Assembly: GCA_014764075.1 (NCBI GenBank)
Contig: JACXUE010000016.1
Span: forward strand, 1 to 15,645
Length of the DNA stretch: 15,645 nt
Source: Sulfuricurvum sp.
GTDB lineage: Bacteria; Campylobacterota; Campylobacteria; Campylobacterales; Sulfurimonadaceae
Direction: 5' to 3'
Position numbers and translations under genes: made by a program. Shown piece after piece: positions 1 through 6,635 of the stretch. Position 1 is the stretch's first letter; each line of letters opens with the position of its first letter. Below the pieces are notes generated by a model that saw only the letters and a list, made by a program, of their open reading frames with translations, did not search any database and was not told where the DNA came from.

Positions 1-19
1 AAATAGGGTAAAATTTCTT

Positions 20-196
20 ATGCAAAAAATCAACTGTCATAAATGTAACTATTATTTTGTCACATGGGAAGCCAATCAACCGCACGGGTGCAAAGCCTAC
101 GGTTTTAAAAGCAAAATGATCCCCTCAATGGTCGTTCAAAGCTCCAGTGGGAAACCGTGTAGTTACTTCTCCCCTAAGACGCCCGTTTCCACGTAA
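20..196 (+). CDS. Small Cys4 protein, 58 residues, function unknown
   Basis: The frame encodes 58 residues with four cysteines: C6 and C9 in a CHKC pair, C24 in PHGC, and C47. It also carries the motifs YYFVTW and GFKSK. I recall small proteins of this pattern (CxKC, HGC, GFKS, late SGxxC) in Campylobacterota and delta-proteobacteria, sometimes labelled uracil-DNA glycosylase, but nothing here supports a glycosylase. The cysteine layout suggests a zinc or Fe-S knuckle (inference). The frame is open upstream to the window edge. I chose the ATG at 20 because the family begins just before the first CxxC. An AGGG at 5-8 is a weak ribosome site 11 bases upstream. The gene converges on the yhbP-like gene, and the last 23 bases overlap it on the other strand. 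Confidence 0.75.
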   Translation: MQKINCHKCNYYFVTWEANQPHGCKAYGFKSKMIPSMVVQSSSGKPCSYFSPKTPVST

Positions 197-581
197 TCTT
201 TTTTCCAAACCCCAGTGTATTATCGGTCATTTTCACCTCATCAAGTCGAATTCGCCATAATGTCGGATTCATCACGCGGGCGTATGGGAACGCTTCAAAA
301 TAGAGCTTTTGTAGTGGCTCTGAGCATCGCTCTATCACCCCTGAAAACTGTATCCCCTGAATCCTCCCCACCGTTTTGGTCTCCAACGCCACCGTCCCAG
401 CAACATGGGGATTGGATGCGATATTGGCCATATGTTCCGTCTCCTCATCCGAAGCGACGATAAATGAAAAGGTGTCGGAATCATACGCATAAAACATCGA
501 ACAGCACCAAAGTCTCTCTCCGATCGTCGCAAGGGTGAGAAGGTGGTGTTGTAGAATAAACGCGGTGATTTTATCATTCAT
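174..581 (-). CDS. yhbP: UPF0306 / YhbP-like flavin-barrel protein
   Basis: This 135-residue protein resembles E. coli YhbP (UPF0306), a relative of pyridoxamine 5'-phosphate oxidase. Visible matches are LWCCSMFYAYD near residue 24, VAGTV near 60, IQGIQFSG near 74, and the C-terminal RLDEVKMTDNTLGFGKK, which is nearly the E. coli sequence. E. coli YhbP is slightly longer (about 147 residues). The split beta-barrel fold of this superfamily usually binds FMN or a related cofactor; the true substrate is not known. The ATG lies 8 bases inside the end of the upstream ovothiol-type fusion gene (ATGAATGA), with no strong ribosome site of its own, so translation is probably coupled to that gene. A redox role linked to thiohistidine metabolism is possible but is only inferred from this coupling. 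Confidence 0.85.
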   Translation of the reverse strand: MNDKITAFILQHHLLTLATIGERLWCCSMFYAYDSDTFSFIVASDEETEHMANIASNPHVAGTVALETKTVGRIQGIQFSGVIERCSEPLQKLYFEAFPYARVMNPTLWRIRLDEVKMTDNTLGFGKKITWKRAS

Positions 582-2961
582 TCAACGCTCGCGTGAGTTT
601 TTTCAGCGCAGTGTCAAGCATCTGCTTAGAGACCGCAAAATTGAGCCGCATAAACCCCAATCCCCCTTTTCCAAAACTAAGTCCCGGAGTAAGCCCCAAT
701 CCCGCCTGTTTGACAAAAAATTCCCGTAGTTCGCGATCGCCCAGCCCAAGTGCACGGCAATCGAGCCACGCAAGATAGGTCGCCTCGGGTTTGGTATACC
801 GTATCGGTGTCGAAGAGAGAACCGTGTTGATGTACTCTGCATTACGGGAAAGGTGTGCGATCAGTTTATCATGCCACTCTCCCCCCTCTCGATAGGCCAC
901 TTCGAATCCTATATGAGACAAGACCACCCCTTCCCCCCAATGTACCCGTTTACGCTCAGTCTCAAATTTATCCCGTAACGGTTGGGATGGGATACACACC
1001 GTCGAAATCGAAAATCCCGCCATATTGAACGTTTTCCCCGGTCCTAGAAGCATTACCGTGTAGTCGGGTGAAACTTCAGCGGTGGGAATGTGCTTATGCG
1101 GCGTGTATACCAGATCACAATGGATCTCATCGCTGACGATCACAATCCTTCTCTCCTCACACCATCGACATAATTTTGAAAGCTCCTCGCGACTCCACAC
1201 CCTCCCTACCGGATTATGGGGAGAACAAAGTAGCAATAGTTTCGTTTTTTCGCTCGTCTGAGCACTCAGCCGATCCAAGTCAAATCGATAAATACCCTCT
1301 TCGTCTTGAACGAGAGGGTGAATCACCAAAGAGCGGTTATTATCACGAACCATCGAGTAAAACGGAGGATAGACGGGATCCATGACAATCACCTCATCCC
1401 CCGCATCGCTAAAAGCCCGAATCGCACATCCGATCGACGCAACGACAGAGGGGGAGTAACTGAGCCATTCACGTTTCATGACAAAATCGTGATGTGTGGC
1501 AAACCACTCTATCTGAGCTTCATAGGCTGAATCACTCATGATTTCATAACCGACGATCGGATGGGCAAGTCGCTTTGCAACCGCTTCATCGTATTTGATC
1601 GTTTCATTTTCACCGTCTCCAATCACATAGCGAAATCCCGCATGCTGGATAAAATGGCGGCGAAACGCATAGCGTGACGCCAACAACGCTTCGTTCCCCG
1701 TCGAAATCCACGATCCCCCTTTGATAAGGTTGTGTTTACCATCAAACGTCGGCTCGGTAAAATCCTCATACCACGGATGGGTGAAAAAACCCTCATACGG
1801 AGCCATCTGGCTCTGTGTCCACTGCCAAACATTTCCCACGGCATCGTATACTCTACCATGTTGATACGTATCTACCGGAACCGATGAAGCGAAGTGTGAG
1901 AGATTGATATTGGCTCGACTATCGTCAAATATTTCGCCCTCCATATCTCCCTCCCGTACTATCATGCGCCACTCCCCTTCGGTCGGGAGGCGGTACGTTT
2001 TCAGATCGCGCGCGCTTTTCCAACGGCAAAACGCCTCCGCTTCGAGGGCATTGACCTCCACCGGCCAGTTGAGCGGCATATCGATCTCTTCGGCTAAGGT
2101 ACGAAAGCGATACGTCCCATCCTTTTGCGGTATCCAAAACGGCGGATGTTTCATTCCCCGTATCTCTAAAAACCTCACCCCTTCATCGTCCCACCACTGC
2201 AGATGTTCATATCCCCCACTTTGAACAAACTCCAAAAACTCGCCATTGCTCACCAAATATTTAGAGGCTTCAAACGACGCAACATTCTCTCGTAGATAGC
2301 CGTATTCGTTATCCCATCCATACAGCCCCTGATCTTTAGAACCTTTGCCCATGACGATTTCACCGCCGCGAAAATCAACCATGACGTTTTCCGGCGCATC
2401 CCCCCATACTCTGCACACAGAAAAATCTTCATAAGGTCGAATGAATTCGATCGGCATTTGGCGGTGCAAAACGCTGGAGGTCTCAATATGTATCCGCTCA
2501 TGCTCAATCCCCATCCAAATCGCCCAAAACGGATCGCTCTGCGTGATCGGCAAACTCATCGGCATCGTTCTAATCATCTCATCCACCAGTGTGCGAACCT
2601 TTGAACGATACTCCCGCACTTCCTCTACACGCGGCCATTTGAGCGAATCGCTCGACGCATCCCATGTCATCTCATCGACTCCGACCGCAAAAAGCTGCTC
2701 AAAATGGGGATTGATCCGATCTTTGAGGGCACCCGAAGCGACCAATTTGTTGATATAAAAAATAGCCGTGTGACCGTAATAAAAAATCATCGGATGACGG
2801 GTGGGTTCAGATTGGCGATAATAGACCTCATCACTTCCGAGGAGTTCAAAAAGAGACTCAAAAAGATCAAAACTCTGATGGAAATAAGTTCTCAATTCCT
2901 GCCGCTTGGATTCGATATCATTGCCGTCCAACCGTACTGAAGCCATTTGTCGTTGCATCAT
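574..2961 (-). CDS. ovoA: OvoA-type sulfoxide synthase fused to PatB/MalY-type C-S lyase
   Basis: This 795-residue protein has two enzymes in one chain. Residues about 20-180 are a DinB_2-like domain with H64 (YYGHTA) and the HxxxHxE motif H154-E160, the expected iron ligands. Residues about 190-447 are an FGE-sulfatase domain (RLPTEGEW, GNVWQWTQ, GGSWISTGNE, HAGFRY) with the look of OvoA rather than EgtB. OvoA joins cysteine sulfur to C5 of histidine using iron and O2, giving 5-histidylcysteine sulfoxide. Residues about 457-795 match MalY/PatB: SPHNPVGRVW, SDEIHCDLVY, the PLP lysine K643 in GPGKTFNMAG, and R772 in MRLN. This part would cleave the sulfoxide to 5-thiohistidine (the OvoB role, inferred). 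Typical OvoA ends in a SAM methyltransferase, absent here. The lyase lacks about 40 N-terminal residues seen in free-standing MalY. The first ATG has AGGA 6 bases upstream. The gene overlaps yhbP by 8 bases. Confidence 0.88.
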   Translation of the reverse strand: MMQRQMASVRLDGNDIESKRQELRTYFHQSFDLFESLFELLGSDEVYYRQSEPTRHPMIFYYGHTAIFYINKLVASGALKDRINPHFEQLFAVGVDEMTWDASSDSLKWPRVEEVREYRSKVRTLVDEMIRTMPMSLPITQSDPFWAIWMGIEHERIHIETSSVLHRQMPIEFIRPYEDFSVCRVWGDAPENVMVDFRGGEIVMGKGSKDQGLYGWDNEYGYLRENVASFEASKYLVSNGEFLEFVQSGGYEHLQWWDDEGVRFLEIRGMKHPPFWIPQKDGTYRFRTLAEEIDMPLNWPVEVNALEAEAFCRWKSARDLKTYRLPTEGEWRMIVREGDMEGEIFDDSRANINLSHFASSVPVDTYQHGRVYDAVGNVWQWTQSQMAPYEGFFTHPWYEDFTEPTFDGKHNLIKGGSWISTGNEALLASRYAFRRHFIQHAGFRYVIGDGENETIKYDEAVAKRLAHPIVGYEIMSDSAYEAQIEWFATHHDFVMKREWLSYSPSVVASIGCAIRAFSDAGDEVIVMDPVYPPFYSMVRDNNRSLVIHPLVQDEEGIYRFDLDRLSAQTSEKTKLLLLCSPHNPVGRVWSREELSKLCRWCEERRIVIVSDEIHCDLVYTPHKHIPTAEVSPDYTVMLLGPGKTFNMAGFSISTVCIPSQPLRDKFETERKRVHWGEGVVLSHIGFEVAYREGGEWHDKLIAHLSRNAEYINTVLSSTPIRYTKPEATYLAWLDCRALGLGDRELREFFVKQAGLGLTPGLSFGKGGLGFMRLNFAVSKQMLDTALKKLTRALNE

Positions 2962-2986
2962 AAAGTATCCTAAAATATTTTAATTT

Positions 2987-2992
2987 ATTGTA
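2987..2992 (-). promoter_or_regulatory. Candidate -10 box for the ovoA-yhbP unit
   Basis: Read on the minus strand, TACAAT preceded by GA lies about 26 bases before the fusion gene's ATG, in an A/T-rich stretch. No convincing -35 box is seen, which is common for Campylobacterota sigma-70 promoters. An AGGA ribosome site (2968-2971) follows. Confidence 0.4.
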
Positions 2993-3068
2993 TCAAAATT
3001 CTAAAACGTTACGTAGAGTCTTTATGTCCGATAAGAGAAAACGGTTGCAATAAAAAAGAGAAAAACAA

Positions 3069-3146
3069 TGGTCGGAGCGACCTGACTCGAACAGGCGACC
3101 TCTACCACCCCAAGGTAGTGCGCTAGCCAAACTGCGCTACGCCCCG
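3069..3146 (-). tRNA. tRNA-Pro (anticodon GGG)
   Basis: The reverse complement folds into a full cloverleaf of 78 bases with the 3' CCA encoded. The acceptor arm CGGGGCG pairs with CGCTCCG (one G-T pair). The D stem is GCGC/GCGC around a 10-base loop. The anticodon stem CTACC/GGTAG holds the loop TTGGGGT, so positions 34-36 read GGG, decoding proline CCC and CCU. The T arm is GCCTG/CAGGT around TTCGAGT. It is transcribed away from pgeF and toward the ovothiol-type fusion gene, 107 bases away. No strong hairpin terminator is seen between them, only a T-rich stretch on the transcribed strand. Confidence 0.97.
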
Positions 3147-3223
3147 ACATAAAAAAGTGGAATGAAAGGATAATTCAAAGATCATTAATCTGACCTAAAA
3201 CCCTCTCTTGTTAAACTCTCACT
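3147..3223. promoter_or_regulatory. Divergent intergenic region between tRNA-Pro and pgeF
   Basis: These 77 bases must hold the start signals for both the tRNA (minus) and pgeF (plus). A plus-strand GATAAT at 3169-3174 could be a -10 box for pgeF, with a leader of roughly 40 bases. On the minus strand TATCCT at 3167-3172 is a weaker candidate for the tRNA. The two overlap, so the promoters may be mutually exclusive. This is pattern reading only. Confidence 0.3.
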
Positions 3224-3979
3224 ATGAAAACGATCCATTCGCGGCTTTTGGCTGATTTTAGCAACCTCACCGCCCTCTTTACCACCCGTCATGGCGGTGT
3301 CTCCAAAGCCCCCTATATAAATGCCAATCTCGCCTTTCATGTGGGAGATGATCCCTCCGATGTCCTCCGCAACCACGATCTTCTCGCCCAATCGCTGGGG
3401 TATGATCGCCGTTTGCTCGTCCATATGCGCCAGATTCACTCCGATCATATCACTATCATCGACGATTCACATACATTTGATACTCCCCCCCAATGCGATG
3501 CCCTCATCACCGATCGCAAACATACCCCCCTAATGGTAATGAGTGCCGATTGTACCCCTATTTTGCTTTATGATCCTGTACGCAACGCGATCGGAGCGGT
3601 TCATGCCGGACGTGCGGGAGCCCTTAATGCCATCCTCCCCAAAACGGTCCAAAAGATGGGCAATGCGTTCGGTTCCCAATCCTACGATCTGCGTATCGTA
3701 TTGGGTCCCTCCATCCATGGATGCTGTTACGAGATTAACGAGAGTATCGCCAACGAAACCGAAGCCAAAGGGTACCCCAATGCCCTTCGTCAAGAAGAGG
3801 GAAAAATGTTTTTGGATGTCAATACGATTTTGCTTCAGCAGTTAGACGAAATCGGAATCGCGTGGGATCAAATCGAGATGATCGATCATTGCACCTCATG
3901 CCGATGCGATGAGTATTTCTCCTACCGTGCCGATCATCGGCGCACGGGTAGAATGGCGGGAGTTATTCTTCTGAAATAA
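3224..3979 (+). CDS. pgeF: Peptidoglycan editing factor PgeF (YfiH, laccase-domain family)
   Basis: This 251-residue protein belongs to the YfiH/DUF152 Cu-oxidase_4 family. The motifs TTRHGGVSKAPY (20-31), HMRQIH (67-72), SADCTP (107-112), AVHAG (125-129) and YRADHRRTGRMAG near the C-terminus are all present. H72, C110 and H127 correspond to the family's metal-binding triad (Zn or Cu). PgeF is reported to remove wrongly built (L-Ser-containing) muropeptide precursors; older work described laccase-like or purine nucleoside activity. The usual HAGWRG loop reads HAGRAG here. No clear ribosome site precedes the ATG at 3224, but no better start is visible because the conserved region begins about 20 residues in. 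The gene stands alone on the plus strand and its last 17 bases overlap the end of dxs. Confidence 0.9.
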   Translation: MKTIHSRLLADFSNLTALFTTRHGGVSKAPYINANLAFHVGDDPSDVLRNHDLLAQSLGYDRRLLVHMRQIHSDHITIIDDSHTFDTPPQCDALITDRKHTPLMVMSADCTPILLYDPVRNAIGAVHAGRAGALNAILPKTVQKMGNAFGSQSYDLRIVLGPSIHGCCYEINESIANETEAKGYPNALRQEEGKMFLDVNTILLQQLDEIGIAWDQIEMIDHCTSCRCDEYFSYRADHRRTGRMAGVILLK

Positions 3980-5780
3980 CCTTTGCCAGTTGCTCGGGCA
4001 ACAACCCCAAAGACTCTTCGACCAGCTTGGTATTGCCGTGCTTGATAAACACATCGTCGTATTCAAAACTGACCACCCGCACATCGGTGATTTTTTCTTC
4101 ATTCAACCACTCAAGCAATGCGCTCCCTACTCCACCCATACGTGCCGAATCGCTAAAGACGTACCATTGTTTATGACGCTGTGTCATGGTGCGTAACATT
4201 TCGCTATCAAGGGGCTTCACAAAACGAAGATCAAGCAATGAGGGCTTTTCCTCCATCAAAGCGATCGTTTGTGCCGCACGTCCCACCCCGTTGCCATAGC
4301 CGATACAGAGTTTATCCGAATCGTTGTCGATTAAAAGCTGACTTTTACCCGTCTCATAAGGGAGAGATTCAGGAAGTTTTGCATCCCAAAATGCCCCGCG
4401 CGGATAACGGATCGCACAAGGGTGTTCATAAGCGCTCACATACTCTATGATATGATGAAACGATTTCTCATCACGAGGGGCACATAGCGTTATATTGGGG
4501 ATAAGACGCAAAAAGCCGATATCATAAACCCCTTGGTGCGTCTCTCCGTCCTCTCCGACGATTCCCGCTCTGTCCATCGCAAAAACCACCGGCAAATCCA
4601 TCAGACATACATCGTGAATCACCTGATCGAATCCCCGCTGCAAAAAGGTTGAATAAATGGTACAAAACGGCTTAAATCCCTCTTTGGCCAACGCCCCCAT
4701 CGAGGTGACGGCATGCTGCTCGGCGATCGCCACGTCCCAAAACCGATCGGGGTATTTCTCTATCAACACACTTAGACCGGTACCCGAAGGCATCGCTGCC
4801 GTAACGCCCACAATTTTCTCATTTTTAGCAGCTTGATCCATCAGGGCATCGGCATAGATTTGCGTGGCACTTTTGGTCGAACTTTTGCTATTCGCCGCTC
4901 CGCTTTTGAGATCAAACGGCGAAACGCCGTGCCATTTTTCATGTTTCCCCTCGGCGATCTCATACCCTTTGCCTTTAATCGTCTGAACATGCACCAAAAC
5001 CGGTTTTCCCATCCCTTTGGCAACCTCGAACGTCTCGATGAGCGATTTGAGATCGTGTCCGTCGATGGGTCCGATATACTCAATCCCCATCTCTTCGAAC
5101 ATAATCCCTGGAGTAATAAGTTTAAACGACTCTTCAAAACGTTTAGCGAGATAGTGTGCCCCTTCACCGAAATTGTCGACAAACTGTTCGGTTTTGCGCT
5201 TGAAGCGCTGATAAAACGGGCTTGCCATTGCCGAACTAAGCATACGACTAAGTGCTCCGATCGGTTTGGCAATTGACATCTCGTTATCGTTGAGGATAAT
5301 CACTATCGGATATTTGCGATCCCCTAACTCATTCAACGCCTCATACGCCATCCCTGCCGACATAGCACCATCCCCGATCATTACAACGGGGATACGATTC
5401 TCCTGCTCGTTTTTGAGGGCAATCGCTTTTGCCGCCCCTACACCGAGTGATATAGAGGTTGAGCTGTGCCCCGCAACAAAATAATCAGCATCCGATTCAC
5501 TCGGTTTGGTATATCCACTGATCCCTCCAAACTGCCGTAACGTCGCAAACTCTTCCCAACGATCTGTCAATAGCTTATGGGCGTAGGATTGATGTGAGAC
5601 ATCAAAAATAAAAGGGTCTTTATAGGGGTTGAATACCTTGTGCATTGCAACAATGATTTCGGTCGCCCCAAGTGTCGAGCTCAAATGTCCACCATTGGAA
5701 CTGACCACCTCTAAAATACGATCCCGTATCTTTTGCGATAAAGCTTCCAACTCGCTCAACGTAAAATGTTTAATATCCAT
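3963..5780 (-). CDS. dxs: 1-deoxy-D-xylulose-5-phosphate synthase
   Basis: This 605-residue protein is close to the usual Dxs length. Dxs condenses pyruvate with glyceraldehyde 3-phosphate using thiamine diphosphate, the first step of the MEP isoprenoid pathway, and also feeds thiamine and pyridoxal synthesis. Visible marks are GGHLSSTLGATE (30-41), SHQSYAHKL (62-70), GHSSTSIS (104-111), the cofactor motif GDGAMSAG (136-143) with LNDNEMSI (163-170), YIGPIDGHD (235-243), the catalytic glutamate E354 in AEQHAV, and DRAGIVGEDGETHQG (403-417). The gene ends the long minus-strand block, 67 bases after fliH, and has its own candidate promoter there. The ATG at 5780 is chosen from alignment of the N-terminus. 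An AGGA sits 12 bases upstream, a loose spacing. Its 3' end overlaps pgeF on the other strand. Confidence 0.97.
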   Translation of the reverse strand: MDIKHFTLSELEALSQKIRDRILEVVSSNGGHLSSTLGATEIIVAMHKVFNPYKDPFIFDVSHQSYAHKLLTDRWEEFATLRQFGGISGYTKPSESDADYFVAGHSSTSISLGVGAAKAIALKNEQENRIPVVMIGDGAMSAGMAYEALNELGDRKYPIVIILNDNEMSIAKPIGALSRMLSSAMASPFYQRFKRKTEQFVDNFGEGAHYLAKRFEESFKLITPGIMFEEMGIEYIGPIDGHDLKSLIETFEVAKGMGKPVLVHVQTIKGKGYEIAEGKHEKWHGVSPFDLKSGAANSKSSTKSATQIYADALMDQAAKNEKIVGVTAAMPSGTGLSVLIEKYPDRFWDVAIAEQHAVTSMGALAKEGFKPFCTIYSTFLQRGFDQVIHDVCLMDLPVVFAMDRAGIVGEDGETHQGVYDIGFLRLIPNITLCAPRDEKSFHHIIEYVSAYEHPCAIRYPRGAFWDAKLPESLPYETGKSQLLIDNDSDKLCIGYGNGVGRAAQTIALMEEKPSLLDLRFVKPLDSEMLRTMTQRHKQWYVFSDSARMGGVGSALLEWLNEEKITDVRVVSFEYDDVFIKHGNTKLVEESLGLLPEQLAKVISEE

Positions 5781-5816
5781 CCTGATCCACTGTCCTACAA
5801 AGAGTTTAATTTACGA

Positions 5817-5829
5817 ATACTATAGTATA
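5817..5829 (-). promoter_or_regulatory. Candidate dxs promoter with 12-base palindrome
   Basis: The 67-base gap between fliH and dxs holds the perfect palindrome ATACTATAGTAT (5817-5828). On the minus strand it offers two overlapping -10-like hexamers, TATACT and TATAGT, about 40 bases before the dxs ATG. It could be a secondary promoter, an operator, or chance in an A/T-rich gap. Confidence 0.4.
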
Positions 5830-5847
5830 AACGTTTGCAAAAACGCT

Positions 5848-6630
5848 TTACGATTCAAGCAAGAGCGATCGTTTAAGTCTCTCATAACGCTTTTTGATCT
5901 CCGAATCGATGTTTCCGGCATTACTGATCGCTACCACTCCACCAGGGCTGATGACACGGTCGGAGAGCACTTCGACATGGCCTAAAGAGCCTACTTTTTC
6001 AGAGATATAACCATGATCGGCAGGATTGACACGTAACGTAATCGACGAAGCATCTTTGAGCTCTTCAATCAAATCACTCGAGAGTTTAGCGGCAATCTTA
6101 GAGCTGTGCTCTGAGGTCTCGATTCCGATCACCTCTTTGGCGATTTCCAATGCCGTATGGGTTAGCTCTTTTTGGATTGAATCGAGTGCATCCCTAAACT
6201 CCTGTGCCGCGTTTTCAAGCGTTTTGATCGACTGAGAGAGTTGATCGTGTGCTTTTGCCCCGATTGCATCGTTAGACGATTTTTCCTGTGCGATTCCCGC
6301 AAGAACACCCTCTTCATAACCGGCTCTGCGGGCCTCTTCGAGGGCAGCGGCATGCTCTTCTTGCATCGCTTCGATCCGCATCTGCATTTTAATCACGTTA
6401 GAGCTCATCTCATCCGCTTTTTTCAACAATGACTCAATCAATTCGTTTTTGGGGGAAGCTCCCCCTTCACGACGTCTCTCAACAATAACGGGTGTTTCTT
6501 CCGTTATGGTGCGATGCGTCTCTTGGGAAGCTTCGCCGACACTTGAATCGCTTAGAGCTGAAAGGATCTTAAACTGATACTTACTGATCACATGTTCAGC
6601 CGCACGCTCTTGTGAGATCACAACATCCAT
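5848..6630 (-). CDS. fliH: Flagellar export ATPase regulator FliH
   Basis: This 260-residue protein has the FliH layout. A variable N-terminus is followed by a long helix (about 60-160) with small residues every four positions (A96, A100, G104, G108, G112), the GxxxG-type helix-packing repeat known from FliH. The globular C-terminal part ends with VISPGGVVAIS and a DSEIKKRYERLKRSL helix. FliH forms a dimeric stator that binds the FliI ATPase at the base of the flagellar type III export gate and restrains it. It follows fliG after 5 bases with almost no ribosome site, so translation is probably coupled to fliG. fliI is not in this window. The next gene, dxs, lies 67 bases away. Confidence 0.93.
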   Translation of the reverse strand: MDVVISQERAAEHVISKYQFKILSALSDSSVGEASQETHRTITEETPVIVERRREGGASPKNELIESLLKKADEMSSNVIKMQMRIEAMQEEHAAALEEARRAGYEEGVLAGIAQEKSSNDAIGAKAHDQLSQSIKTLENAAQEFRDALDSIQKELTHTALEIAKEVIGIETSEHSSKIAAKLSSDLIEELKDASSITLRVNPADHGYISEKVGSLGHVEVLSDRVISPGGVVAISNAGNIDSEIKKRYERLKRSLLLES

Positions 6631-6635
6631 TAGGG

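Noticed and set aside
3069..3146. tRNA-Pro gene as an integration site for a mobile element
   Set aside because: No integrase, no repeat of the tRNA 3' end, and the flanking genes are ordinary in composition.
3989..4002. Hairpin GTTGC-TCGG-GCAAC just after the pgeF stop
   Set aside because: The stem is only 5 bases, no T-run follows on either strand, and it lies within dxs coding sequence, so it is not a convincing terminator.
4833..5276. A 147-codon open frame antisense to dxs
   Set aside because: Low-complexity composition, no recognisable motif, and fully inside dxs.
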